Of a DNA stretch of 64,000 nt, positions 8,210-18,043 are shown one piece after another. The notes beneath the pieces are model-generated. The model was not told the DNA's origin and searched no databases. It saw only the letters and a program-made list of their open reading frames with translations. Numbering within the stretch: the first letter of the stretch is position 1; every line of letters starts with the position of its first letter. The DNA is from Sulfuritalea hydrogenivorans sk43H (GTDB lineage Bacteria; Pseudomonadota; Gammaproteobacteria; Burkholderiales; Rhodocyclaceae): NCBI RefSeq assembly GCF_000828635.1, contig NZ_AP012547.1, forward strand, positions 2,914,001 to 2,978,000, given 5' to 3'. The position numbers and the translations under genes are program-made.

Positions 8210-9883
8210 TCAGGCGTTGCAGGTGGCGCGGGCAACCGCCGCCTTGACCTTGCTTGCATCGAGCGTGCGCCAGCGCGCCGCGACATGCTGGTCGGGACGC
8301 AGCAGATAAACCGTGCCGGGCCTCGCGTCGTAGCGCTGGGCGGCGATGCCGCGCGGATCTTCGAGAACCGGAATGTCACCGGCACGACCCGGCCTGGCGG
8401 AAATCACCAGCGGCTGGACGGCGATTCCGTCGCGGGAGAGCCCTGCCAGCGCGGCAAGAGTCGGCGCCGGCAACACGGCGGCATCGTCGGTAAAGTAGAG
8501 CGCGAAGAACCGGTTGCCAACTTTTTCCAGCAGCCAGCCTTCATCGCCGTTGTCGCGCAGCGGCGCGTCGTCCATCGGCGCGCCGGGCAGCATGCGTCCG
8601 GCGAATGCGGAACCCGCCTCGTCCGGGGTGTTGAGGCTGGAGCCGGTGAGGAAAGCCGGCACCGAGAGCCGCCCCGAATTCACCAGGGCACGACCGAAGG
8701 CATGATCTTTTGCCAGGCCCAGCACGGCATTGCGGAAGGTCCGGCTGACCTTGCTCTTGGGCGTGATGAAATCGGTGGAGCGCGTCGAATTCATCAGGTT
8801 CTCGTCGGCGGCGAAGACGCGCTCCTCGGTGTAGCTGTCGAGCAGCTTCTCCGGCGCCTTGCCATCGATGACGAGTTTCAATTTCCAGCCCAGGTTGTCG
8901 GCGTCCTGCAGGCCCGAATTGGCGCCGCGTGCGCCGAAGGGCGAGACCTGATGCGCGGCGTCGCCGACGAACAGCACGCGGCCATGGTTGAAGCGGCTCA
9001 TGCGTCGACACTGGAAGGTGTAGACGCTGACCCATTCCAGCTCGAACTCTCTTTCATCGCCCAGCATCGCCTTGATGCGCGGCAGCACGTTCTCCGGCTT
9101 CTTTTCCTCCTCCGGATCGGCGTCCCAGCCCAACTGGAAATCGATGCGGAACACGCTGTCGGCCTGCTTGTGCAGCAGCACCGATTGCCCCGGATGGAAC
9201 GGCGGATCGAACCAGAACCAGCGTTCGGCCGGAAAATCGGCCTTCATCACCACGTCGGCAATGAGGAAGCGGTCCATAAAAATCTTGCCCTCGACTTCGA
9301 GGCCCAGCATGCGGCGAATCGGGCTGCGTGCGCCGTCGGCGGCGATCAACCAGTCGGTTTCGACGGTATAGAAACCATCGTCGGTCTCGACTTTCAACGT
9401 GACTGTCTTGCCGGTCTGGGTGACCGAGACCACCTTGTTCTTCCAGCGCAGTTCCACGTTCGGTCGCGAGGCGGCTCGCGTGGCCATGTATTCTTCGAGG
9501 TAGTACTGCTGCAGGTTCACCATGCCGGGGCGATGGTGATCCGGTTCCGGCACCAGGTTGAAGTTGTAGACTTCCTGGTCGCGAAAAAAGGTGCGCCCGA
9601 CGTTCCACGACACGCCCTTGTCGCAGACCGCCTCGCCGACGCCGTAGCGATCGAGGATTTCCAGCGCGCGCTTGGCGTAGCAGACGCCGCGCGATCCGAT
9701 CGAAACCGTGTCGTCTTCGTCCAGCAGCAGTACCGGAATGTCATGCAGTTGCAGGTCGAGCGCGGCGCCCAGACCGACGGGGCCGGCGCCAACCACCACC
9801 ACCGGCACTTTCAGCGTCTTGCCGGTGGCGATTTCCGGCGGTGTTCTGTACTCGAACCTGGGATAGTTGTAGGTCTTCAGCAT
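8210..9883 (-). CDS. FAD-dependent aromatic-ring monooxygenase (MhpA/PheA-like)
   Basis: 557 residues, the size of single-component flavin hydroxylases with a C-terminal thioredoxin-like domain. The FAD dinucleotide fold is VVVVGAGPVGLGAALDL (about residues 28-45), the DG motif is AADGARSPIRRML, and the GD motif is VLFVGDAAHQVSPFGARGANSG. Such enzymes hydroxylate phenols with NAD(P)H and O2, and paralogues act on 3-hydroxyphenylpropionate, 3-hydroxyphenylacetate or hydroxybenzoates. GGGAG lies 8 bases before the start. It is the second gene of the minus-strand cluster. The downstream hydrolase and isomerase suggest that the product is a para-diol, but the substrate is not identifiable. Confidence 0.82.
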   Translation of the reverse strand: MLKTYNYPRFEYRTPPEIATGKTLKVPVVVVGAGPVGLGAALDLQLHDIPVLLLDEDDTVSIGSRGVCYAKRALEILDRYGVGEAVCDKGVSWNVGRTFFRDQEVYNFNLVPEPDHHRPGMVNLQQYYLEEYMATRAASRPNVELRWKNKVVSVTQTGKTVTLKVETDDGFYTVETDWLIAADGARSPIRRMLGLEVEGKIFMDRFLIADVVMKADFPAERWFWFDPPFHPGQSVLLHKQADSVFRIDFQLGWDADPEEEKKPENVLPRIKAMLGDEREFELEWVSVYTFQCRRMSRFNHGRVLFVGDAAHQVSPFGARGANSGLQDADNLGWKLKLVIDGKAPEKLLDSYTEERVFAADENLMNSTRSTDFITPKSKVSRTFRNAVLGLAKDHAFGRALVNSGRLSVPAFLTGSSLNTPDEAGSAFAGRMLPGAPMDDAPLRDNGDEGWLLEKVGNRFFALYFTDDAAVLPAPTLAALAGLSRDGIAVQPLVISARPGRAGDIPVLEDPRGIAAQRYDARPGTVYLLRPDQHVAARWRTLDASKVKAAVARATCNA

Positions 9884-9911
9884 CGATCAGTCTCCCGCTA
9901 CGGTGCTGCCG

Positions 9912-10877
9912 TCACACGGCCTGCAGCGCATGCCACATTTCCTGGTCGCGCTGCGCGGTCCAGATGCGCGGATCGCGAATACCGGAAGCTTCGTCGTGCG
10001 CCCGCGTCACATCGAAGGGCAGGCAATGCTCGTAGATGAACACGCTGGCGAATTTCGGGTCCATGTTCTTGCGCGTGTGCGCCATGCAGGCGGCGAGGTT
10101 CATGCCCTGGGCCACGGCTTCCTGAGCGCTGCGATACAGCGTCGACACGAAGTCGCGGGTGTAGGCGAGGCCTTGCTGCACGCGCTGCGGATTCATCAAT
10201 GCGGGGCCGCGGCCCGGAATCATCTTCTCGGGCTTCAATGCGGCCAGCGCGTCCAGCGTCGCCGGCCAGTCGGCCAGGTAGGCGTCGCCCGTATAGCAGG
10301 CGGCATCGGCCTCGACCAAGTCGCCGGAGAACAGGATCTTCTGCTGCGGCAGCCAGACCACCGTGTCACCCTTGGTGTGGCCGCGACCGAGGTGCATGAT
10401 CTTCACTTCGAGATCGCCCATCCACAGCGTCAGTTCCTTGTCGAACACCACCGTCGGCCAGGTCAGGCCGGGCACGCTCTCGACGGCGTTGAACAGGCGC
10501 GGGAAGCGGCCGATCTCGGAATCCATGTCCTGCTGGCCGCGCTCGACGATCAGTTCGCGCGTCTGCTTCGACGCAATGATGTCCTGCAGGCCTTCCGCCT
10601 TGTAGCCGGAGGCACCGAGCACGCGCACCGCATGGTAATGGGTCAGGGTCACATACTTGATCGGCTTGTCGGTGATCTGGCGCACGTAGCGGATCACGTC
10701 CTGCGCCATGACCGGCGTCGCCGTGGCGTCGATGATCATCACCGCGTCGTCGCCGATGATCACGCCGGTGTTCGGATCGCCCTCGGCAGTGTAGGCATAG
10801 GCGTTGTCCGACAGTTTCTCGAAGCTGACCTTCTTTTCTTCGAGATCGGCATGGGACGCGAATTTTTTCTCACTCAT
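9912..10877 (-). CDS. MBL-fold protein with an altered metal-binding motif
   Basis: 321 residues, metallo-beta-lactamase fold. Normal later ligands are visible in GRGHTKGD and LFSGDLVEAD. The usual HxHxDH motif instead reads His80-Tyr-His82-Ala-Val-Arg85, so the Asp and third His expected at 84-85 are Val and Arg. That leaves at most one complete metal site, or a shifted one. The protein could be a hydrolase or lactonase that opens or removes a pathway intermediate, or a CoA-thioester or quinone-related enzyme. AAGGAG precedes the ATG. It is the promoter-proximal gene of the catabolic cluster. Confidence 0.7.
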   Translation of the reverse strand: MSEKKFASHADLEEKKVSFEKLSDNAYAYTAEGDPNTGVIIGDDAVMIIDATATPVMAQDVIRYVRQITDKPIKYVTLTHYHAVRVLGASGYKAEGLQDIIASKQTRELIVERGQQDMDSEIGRFPRLFNAVESVPGLTWPTVVFDKELTLWMGDLEVKIMHLGRGHTKGDTVVWLPQQKILFSGDLVEADAACYTGDAYLADWPATLDALAALKPEKMIPGRGPALMNPQRVQQGLAYTRDFVSTLYRSAQEAVAQGMNLAACMAHTRKNMDPKFASVFIYEHCLPFDVTRAHDEASGIRDPRIWTAQRDQEMWHALQAV

Positions 10878-10906
10878 GGGGCGGGCTCCTTGGCGGCAAT
10901 CGATGA

Positions 10907-10964
10907 TTTACTTATTCGTAACCTGTTTTTCCTTATCGTAATGCACAACAGCTTTAACTGTCAA
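10907..10964 (-). promoter_or_regulatory. Promoter and probable operator of the aromatic catabolic cluster
   Basis: On the minus strand, TTGACA (10964-10959) is followed after 18 bases by TACGAT (10940-10935), a good sigma70 arrangement about 60 bases before the MBL gene. The direct repeats TTACGATAAG (10941-10932) and TTACGAATAAG (10921-10911) start 20 bases apart; the first covers the -10 box and the second the start-site region. This spacing suits a repressor binding two DNA turns apart. The hexamers and repeats are seen directly; regulation is inferred. Confidence 0.5.
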
Positions 10965-10992
10965 TTGTTGGATGGCTGGCCATACCCCGAAC

Positions 10993-12186
10993 TCAGGGGT
11001 GTATCGGCGAATAGGAGGGCAACGGGGGAGACGCGGGGCGGGGCGTGGGGGTGGGAGCGGAGACCGGCGCACGCAGGGCGGCGGCGGCCTGGCGATAGGC
11101 TTGCAGCGCCTCCTTGCGGCGGCCCGCCGCCTCGAACTCGCGGGCGCGGCGCAACCAGTCGTCGGCGATGTCCGCCTGCGCGGCAGCGGCGCCAGCCGCC
11201 GTGTCGCCAGCGCCAGCGCGGTGCGTCCCTTCGGGAACTTTCGTGGAATCGATCCCGGCCGCCGGCGTGGCGTAGTTCAGCGCGGCGGTCTGCGCGCCGG
11301 GTTTGCCGCGCTGCGCGCTGATCACCATCCCGGTGGCGGCGCGAACCGGAGCGGACTTGTTCTGTGCTCCCGCATCGGCCTGGCGGATCGCTGCCAGCGC
11401 CGCGCGATAGAGCTTCAGTGCGTCGTTGCGCCGTCCCGCCGCTTCCATCTTTCGCGCCTGGGCCAGCAGCAGGTCGGCCCGATCGGGCACGGCTTGCGAG
11501 CGCACGGGCCGTCCCCAGAAGGCTCGCGGCTGTGTCGCGGCTTCGGCAAAGGTCTCGTTGCCGGCGATTTCGCGCGCGATCTGCAAGTGATTGTAGCGCA
11601 TCGCCCAGCGCATGGCGTCGTCGCCGCGCTCATTGACGATATCGCGCCGCGCGCCGGCCTTCAGCAGAACTTTCGCAATGCCTTCCTGTCCCTCGCGCGC
11701 GGCCATCATCAGCGGCGTCGAGCCGTTGGTGGAAAGTGCGTTGACGTCGGCGCCGCGCTCAAGCAGATAGTCCACGATCCCACCGTGGCCGGCGAACGTC
11801 GCGTAGTGCAAAGCCGCCCATTCCCTGCCCTCGCGGTTCAGGCGCGCGCCATGGTCCACCAGCCAGCGCACCGCCTCCAGCCGCCCCTTCCACGCTGCGT
11901 GCAGCAGGGCCTGCTCGCCGAAGGCATTGACCTTGTTGATGTCGGCGCCCCGCGATAGAAACAGTTCCATCATCGGAATGTTCCCTTCCCAGGCGCCGAT
12001 CATCAACCCGGTGCCGATCATCCTGCCCTCGAAATCCGCCGGAAGCCCCGTGTCGAGCCACTCGCGCGCCTGCTTCAGGTCGCCGCGTTCGATGGCGACC
12101 GAAAAGCTCACCGGATCCGGCAGGTCGGCGGCCCGCACGGGCGTTGCCGTGACCAGCACGAAAAAAATCACGAAAAGAATTCTCAT
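10993..12186 (-). CDS. Exported ankyrin-repeat protein with duplicated C-terminal helical repeat
   Basis: 397 residues with a clear signal peptide (MRILFVIFFVLVTATPVRA). About five ankyrin repeats span residues 25-205 (for example NAFGEQALLHAAWKGRLEAVRWLVDHGA and NGSTPLMMAAREGQEGIAKVLLKAGA). The C-terminal part holds two related units, AQARKMEAAGRRNDALKLYRAALAAIR and RAREFEAAGRRKEALQAYRQAAAALR, joined by a low-complexity linker. It ends in a Pro-rich tail. It is likely periplasmic and protein-binding. No partner is evident; the gene is divergent from the TonB-like gene. Confidence 0.75.
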   Translation of the reverse strand: MRILFVIFFVLVTATPVRAADLPDPVSFSVAIERGDLKQAREWLDTGLPADFEGRMIGTGLMIGAWEGNIPMMELFLSRGADINKVNAFGEQALLHAAWKGRLEAVRWLVDHGARLNREGREWAALHYATFAGHGGIVDYLLERGADVNALSTNGSTPLMMAAREGQEGIAKVLLKAGARRDIVNERGDDAMRWAMRYNHLQIAREIAGNETFAEAATQPRAFWGRPVRSQAVPDRADLLLAQARKMEAAGRRNDALKLYRAALAAIRQADAGAQNKSAPVRAATGMVISAQRGKPGAQTAALNYATPAAGIDSTKVPEGTHRAGAGDTAAGAAAAQADIADDWLRRAREFEAAGRRKEALQAYRQAAAALRAPVSAPTPTPRPASPPLPSYSPIHP

Positions 12187-12238
12187 GGCGCGCAGTATAG
12201 AGAATCGGAATGACGGCCAAACCCCTAGAATTCCCCGG

Positions 12239-12727
12239 ATGCGGCTTTACCTCGCCCTGCTGTCAAGCCTCGCCCTGCACACCGCCCTGATCGTCGCCCC
12301 GACCTGGCTGGCGGCAAAGCAGCGACCACCCGCCACGACCAGCATCGAAGCGCGGCTGCTTCCTCCCGAGAAACCGGTGGCAATGGCGGAAGCGGTCAGC
12401 ACGGAGGCAGCCAGCATCGATCCGGCCGAAATTCGCCCACGCCTCGCCGCCCCGTCCGCCTTGCAGGGCAGTTCCCTGCGCCGCGCGCAAAGCGCCTTGT
12501 CGGAACACCTGTTCTATCCGCCCGACGCCGTGGCGCGCGGGCTGGAAGGCGAAGTCGTCCTGCTGCTGGTGCTCGCCGACAACGGCCGCCTGATTTCCGC
12601 CGACATCGCCCGCAGCTCGGGCCATGCCCTGCTCGACCAGGCCGCCCTCGACGCCGCCCGGCGCATCGGCGCCCTGCCCGGCAACCCGCGCCAGACGCTG
12701 TTCCCGGTGAGCTTCCGTTTGCGGTAG
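12239..12727 (+). CDS. Small TonB-family protein
   Basis: 162 residues: an N-terminal membrane anchor (YLALLSSLALHTALIVAPTWLA), a linker, and a TonB C-terminal-like domain (about residues 80-162: LSEHLFYPPDAVARGLEGEVVLLLVLADNGRLISADIARSSGHALLDQAALDAARRIG). The YPxxAxxxGxEGxV core is the family hallmark. The linker is much shorter than in a TonB that must span the periplasm, and no exbBD lies beside it. It may serve an envelope function other than siderophore uptake. The ATG at 12239 places the anchor at the N terminus. Confidence 0.75.
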   Translation: MRLYLALLSSLALHTALIVAPTWLAAKQRPPATTSIEARLLPPEKPVAMAEAVSTEAASIDPAEIRPRLAAPSALQGSSLRRAQSALSEHLFYPPDAVARGLEGEVVLLLVLADNGRLISADIARSSGHALLDQAALDAARRIGALPGNPRQTLFPVSFRLR

Positions 12728-13000
12728 GTCGAGCATACGTCGAGCGACCCGAATCAACACCCGCCGCAACTCATATTTCTTTCCCTGTTGAACGGTTTTT
12801 TTTCGGATAATCGGCCGATGCGGCCGCCTTTGTCTTCCACGAATTCCGATTCATCGATCCGCCTTGAACGGGTCAGCACTTTGTTGACCCATCGCGGGGA
12901 AACGCAGCGCAAGTTCTTGCTGGCGAGGCCCGCGTCGTCGAAGCGTGCGTGCCACTTTGCCGGCTGGCCGCGGCAGACTCGCGGCCAAGATTGATACCGG

Positions 13001-15001
13001 ATGAACAAAGCATCAGGTCCCCGCCGGCACGATACGCCTCCGTCGACGGAAAGCCCATTGCCCGAGGGGCGGCGTGGAATCGACTATCTGGAAGGATCAC
13101 CGGCCCAGAGTCGCTTCATAAGGCGTCTGCAATGGGCGATGTTGCTTGTTTGCGCCCTCGCTGCCTTGGGAGTTCTGCTGAAACCCCAGACCGAGTTGCT
13201 CAGACTATCGGGGGTGGCAGGCTTCGTCGCCGTCATTCTTGCAACCCGCTGGGCGTTGCGCTACGGAGCGGAGCCGGCCATCAAGTTTCTTTCGCTGGGG
13301 CTGTGGTCCCTCAATTCCTTGTTCATATACATGTATGCGGGAATTCATAGCGCCAACGTGACCATCTATCCGTTTCTGGTCGCGCTTGCCGGGTGGGCGC
13401 TCGGAATACGCTGGCTGCTCGGAATGACCGCCGCCACAGTCGGTTTCCTGATGGGTCTCGGCCTGGCGGAGTTCTCAGGCATGTACCAACCGACACCGCG
13501 CGCCGGACCGATACTTGTCGCCCTGGTCCCCACCGGCGTACTTATTGCCGGCGCCTATCTCGTCTATACGATCTTCATCAACTTTGCCAATGGCAGGGAC
13601 CGCCTCATCGCGACGGGCAGACAACTAGAGGAACGCAACGCGGAGTTGCTCGAAAATAACGCGGCCCTTACCGAAAGCAGAACGCTGATCGAACACGTCG
13701 CCAACCACGACGCGCTGACGAACCTGCCGAACCGCCGCCTTCTGACGAATCAATTGCAGCAGGTACTGGCCTCGGGCGCGGGTCGTCGTGGAGGAGCGCT
13801 TCTTTTCATCGATCTGGATGACTTCAAGACGCTCAACGATACCCTCGGCCACGATATTGGCGACCGGCTCTTGAAAGAAGTGGCGGCGCGGCTCGGTTCA
13901 TGCGTCAGCGAGCGCGATATCGTGGCTCGTTTTGGCGGCGACGAGTTTGTTGTAATGCTCACCAAGCTCGGCGAAAACGGCATTGAATCTGCCGCACAAG
14001 CGGAAGCCATCGGCCGCAGCATCCTCGCCAGACTCAATCAGCCCTATCAACTCTCCTATCACGATCATTACAGCACGCCCAGCATTGGTATTGTCCTTTT
14101 TGGCAATAGCGGAGACACCATCGAATCGATCGATGAATTGTTCAAGCAAGGTGACTTGGCCATGTATCAGGCCAAGGCCGCTGGTCGCAATACCCTGCGC
14201 TTCTTTGAACCGAATATGCAGGCGCTGGTCATGGCGCGCGCTGAGCTGGAGGCCGGTTTGCGAGAAGCCGTCACCAAGGAGCAATTTTGTCTCTACTATC
14301 AGGCTCAGGTCGATGGCGAGGGCCGACTGACAGGTGCTGAGGCGTTGATACGCTGGCAGCACCCCGAGCGTGGCGTCGTTTCTCCGGCCGAGTTCATCCC
14401 GCTGGCGGAAGAAACCGGCGTGATCCTTCCCTTGGGACACTGGGTGCTGCAAACCGCCTGCCGCCAATTGGCAAAATGGGCTGCCAAGCCTGACATGGCC
14501 CATCTGACTATTGCGGTGAATATCAGCGCCCGACAATTCAGGCTGCCAAACTTCGTTGAAGAGGCGCTGGCCATACTTGACCACCATGGAGCCAATCCTC
14601 AACGCCTCAAGATGGAACTCACTGAGAGCGTGATGGTGGAGGATGTGGAGGATATTGTTGCCAAGATGACTGCGCTGAAAGCTCGGGGCGTCGGTTTCTC
14701 ACTGGATGATTTCGGCACCGGATACTCGTCGCTCTCTTACCTCAAGCGACTGCCTCTGCATCAACTGAAGATCGATCAAAGCTTTGTCAGAGACATACTA
14801 TCGGACCCCAACGACGCGGCCATTGCGAAGATGGTGGTCGTTCTGGCAGCGAGTCTGGGGCTGGCCGTTATCGCCGAGGGGGTGGAAACCGAAGCGCAGC
14901 GGGACTTTCTCGCGCGCCAGGGCTGCCATGCCTGCCAGGGCTATCTGTTTAGCCGCCCGTTACCGCTGGAAGAGTTCGAGGCACTCCGGCTGCCGAGATG
15001 A
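13001..15001 (+). CDS. Membrane-bound GGDEF-EAL cyclic di-GMP enzyme
   Basis: 666 residues. An N-terminal membrane domain of about six helices (residues 40-200) is followed by a GGDEF domain with intact RFGGDEFVVML and an EAL domain with intact EALIRWQHP, ELTESVM, DDFGTGYSSLSYL, KIDQSFV and AEGVET. Both diguanylate cyclase and phosphodiesterase activities are chemically possible. The membrane part is probably the sensor. An in-frame stop lies just upstream of 13001, so this ATG is the first possible, although no good ribosome-binding site precedes it. The 273 bases between the TonB-like gene and this start show no convincing gene. Confidence 0.88.
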   Translation: MNKASGPRRHDTPPSTESPLPEGRRGIDYLEGSPAQSRFIRRLQWAMLLVCALAALGVLLKPQTELLRLSGVAGFVAVILATRWALRYGAEPAIKFLSLGLWSLNSLFIYMYAGIHSANVTIYPFLVALAGWALGIRWLLGMTAATVGFLMGLGLAEFSGMYQPTPRAGPILVALVPTGVLIAGAYLVYTIFINFANGRDRLIATGRQLEERNAELLENNAALTESRTLIEHVANHDALTNLPNRRLLTNQLQQVLASGAGRRGGALLFIDLDDFKTLNDTLGHDIGDRLLKEVAARLGSCVSERDIVARFGGDEFVVMLTKLGENGIESAAQAEAIGRSILARLNQPYQLSYHDHYSTPSIGIVLFGNSGDTIESIDELFKQGDLAMYQAKAAGRNTLRFFEPNMQALVMARAELEAGLREAVTKEQFCLYYQAQVDGEGRLTGAEALIRWQHPERGVVSPAEFIPLAEETGVILPLGHWVLQTACRQLAKWAAKPDMAHLTIAVNISARQFRLPNFVEEALAILDHHGANPQRLKMELTESVMVEDVEDIVAKMTALKARGVGFSLDDFGTGYSSLSYLKRLPLHQLKIDQSFVRDILSDPNDAAIAKMVVVLAASLGLAVIAEGVETEAQRDFLARQGCHACQGYLFSRPLPLEEFEALRLPR

Positions 15002-15763
15002 TCAGACCGGGTTGTCGATATCGACGAACTCGCACTCGATGCCGAACTTCTCCGCCAGGTGCGCACCCAGCGCCTGCACGCCATAGCGCTCGGTGGCGTG
15101 ATGGCCCGCGGCGATGAAGGCCATGCCGGTTTCGCGCGCGAGATGCACGGTCTGCTCGGATATCTCGCCCGAGACGAAGACGTCGGCGCCGATTGCCAGC
15201 GCGGCTTCGAAGTAATCCTGGGCGCCGCCGCTGCACCAGGCGATGCGCGCCACCTTGCGCGCCGGATCACCGATCAGCAGCGGCGCGCGGCCGAGGACCC
15301 GCTCCATGTGCGTTGCCAACTCACCCGCAAGAGTCGGCGCTGGCGGCACGCCGACGAAGCCGATGTCCTGTTCGGCGAAGCGCCCGTTGACCGTCCAGCC
15401 GAGGCGCTGTGCCAGTTGCGCGTTGTTACCCAGGACGGGATGGGCATCCAGCGGCAGGTGGTAGGCGAACAGGTTGATGTCATGCGCCAGCAGGCGCGCC
15501 ATGCGCTGCCTGCGAAAGCCCGTGACGCGGCCGTCTTCGGACTTCCAGAACCAGCCGTGATGCACCAGCAGCGCATCGGCCCCGCGCTGGATGGCGGCCT
15601 CGATCAGGGCATGGCTGGCGGTCACGCCGCAGACGATGCGCCCGATCCGTTCGCGTCCTTCCACTTGCAGGCCGTTTGGGCAATAATCGCGGAAACGTGC
15701 GGCTTCCAGCAGAGCGTCCAGATAGGCGCGAAGGTCTTCACGTAACAGTGCATCGCTTGGCAT
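15002..15763 (-). CDS. Nif3-like dinuclear metal-centre protein (YbgI family)
   Basis: 253 residues. [32 protein letters not shown] and [16 protein letters not shown] carry the paired His/Asp/Glu residues that bind two metals in YbgI. The molecular function of the family is unsettled; GTP cyclohydrolase type or metallochaperone roles have been proposed. An ATG at 15763 was preferred to the GTG one codon earlier. The gene is divergent from the HtrA protease. The segment [12 protein letters not shown] contains the recurrent DNA word CCAGCGCCGACT in coding orientation. Confidence 0.85.
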   Translation of the reverse strand: MPSDALLREDLRAYLDALLEAARFRDYCPNGLQVEGRERIGRIVCGVTASHALIEAAIQRGADALLVHHGWFWKSEDGRVTGFRRQRMARLLAHDINLFAYHLPLDAHPVLGNNAQLAQRLGWTVNGRFAEQDIGFVGVPPAPTLAGELATHMERVLGRAPLLIGDPARKVARIAWCSGGAQDYFEAALAIGADVFVSGEISEQTVHLARETGMAFIAAGHHATERYGVQALGAHLAEKFGIECEFVDIDNPV

Positions 15764-15790
15764 CACTTACGCCCCGGAAAAATTCAAATT

Positions 15791-16954
<1,164 letters not shown>

Positions 16955-16987
16955 CGGCAGCTCCGTTTCGAAGCGCCCGCCTGCCGA

Positions 16988-18043
16988 TTACCTCAACGAA
17001 GCGTTGAGCGCCTCCAGCGCCTTGCTGCCGGGGCACAGATAGGCATCGCGGAGCTGGTTCAGCGGCTTCTCCACGGTATTCAGATAGCGATGCAGTTCCT
17101 CGGCGCTGCTATCGACATACAGCAGACCGGTGACGATCTCGCCGAGGGCATGCCTTTCCTGCAGATGGTTCATGGCGCCGACGCGATCCGACGGATCGTA
17201 GTCCGTCGCCAGCTTGCGCAGATGCAGGATCGAGCCGTCGTGCTGCACGACGCGGCGCAGCGAGCCGGGCGGATAGGCGGTGTTGATCTGGTCGCGCGGC
17301 AGGATGAAATCGAGGCGATTGACCGCCTCGTTGTGTTCGCGCACATAGTCGTAGCTCTTGGTCGAGCCGGCATGGTTGTTGAACGTCACGCAGGGACTGA
17401 TGACATCGATGAAGGCCGGACCGCGATGGCGCAGGGCGCCCTTGATCAGCGGAATCAGCTGCTCCTTGTCTCCGGAAAAACTGCGCGCAACGTAGCTGGC
17501 GCCCAGTTGCAGGGCGAGGGCGACCAGATCGATCGGCGTGTCGTTGTTCACCACGCCGCGCTTGTTCTTCGAGCCCTTGTCGGCGGTGGCCGAGAACTGT
17601 CCCTTGGTGAGGCCATAGACGCCGTTGTTTTCGACGATGTAGGTCATGTTCACGCCGCGCCGCATGGCGTGGGCAAACTGGCCGATGCCGATCGAAGCCG
17701 AATCGCCGTCGCCGGAAACCCCAAGGTAGGTCAGGTCGCGGTTGGCCAGCGCGGCGCCGGTCAGCACCGAGGGCATGCGGCCATGCGTAGTGTTGAAGCC
17801 GTGCGAGGCGCCGAGGAAGTAATCCGGCGTCTTCGACGAACAACCGATGCCGGAGAGCTTGGCCACCTTGTGCGGCTCGATGTCGAGATCGAAACAGGCC
17901 TGCACCACGGCGGCGCTGATCGAATCGTGGCCGCATCCGGCGCACAGCGTCGAGATGGCGCCCTCATAGTCGCGCCGGGTGTAGCCGAGGGTATTCCGCG
18001 GCGCATCGGCGCGCAGCAGCTTGGGTTTGGCGAGATAGGTCAT
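16988..18043 (-). CDS. korB: 2-oxoacid:ferredoxin oxidoreductase beta subunit (2-oxoglutarate type)
   Basis: 351 residues. TLCAGCGHDSISAAV and the later GDGDSASIGIGQFAHAMRRGVNMTYIVENNGVYG form the thiamine-diphosphate binding site with its GDGDS...NN motif. With KorA it oxidatively decarboxylates a 2-oxoacid to acyl-CoA, passing electrons to ferredoxin or, through KorC, to or from NADP. The start overlaps the korA stop (ATGA), so this is the last gene of a korC-korA-korB operon. Confidence 0.87.
   Translation of the reverse strand: MTYLAKPKLLRADAPRNTLGYTRRDYEGAISTLCAGCGHDSISAAVVQACFDLDIEPHKVAKLSGIGCSSKTPDYFLGASHGFNTTHGRMPSVLTGAALANRDLTYLGVSGDGDSASIGIGQFAHAMRRGVNMTYIVENNGVYGLTKGQFSATADKGSKNKRGVVNNDTPIDLVALALQLGASYVARSFSGDKEQLIPLIKGALRHRGPAFIDVISPCVTFNNHAGSTKSYDYVREHNEAVNRLDFILPRDQINTAYPPGSLRRVVQHDGSILHLRKLATDYDPSDRVGAMNHLQERHALGEIVTGLLYVDSSAEELHRYLNTVEKPLNQLRDAYLCPGSKALEALNASLR

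Noticed and set aside
8285-10039. Long plus-strand open frames (up to 584 codons) opposite the flavin monooxygenase and neighbouring genes
   Set aside because: They are antisense shadows produced by high GC at third codon positions. The opposite strand encodes well-conserved enzyme motifs, ribosome-binding sites and operon overlaps, and the shadow products have no recognisable domain.
10984-11000. ACCCC/GGGGT hairpin as a terminator of the ankyrin gene
   Set aside because: Five base pairs only, overlapping the stop codon region and lacking a T-run.
9903-11321. A 472-codon plus-strand frame crossing the MBL gene and the ankyrin gene
   Set aside because: It spans two real minus-strand genes and the promoter between them, and its product is Arg/Gly-rich without motifs.
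12788-12994. A 68-codon plus-strand frame before the GGDEF-EAL gene
   Set aside because: No ribosome-binding site, motif or coupling, and its composition looks like non-coding DNA; the 12728-13000 gap is better left empty.
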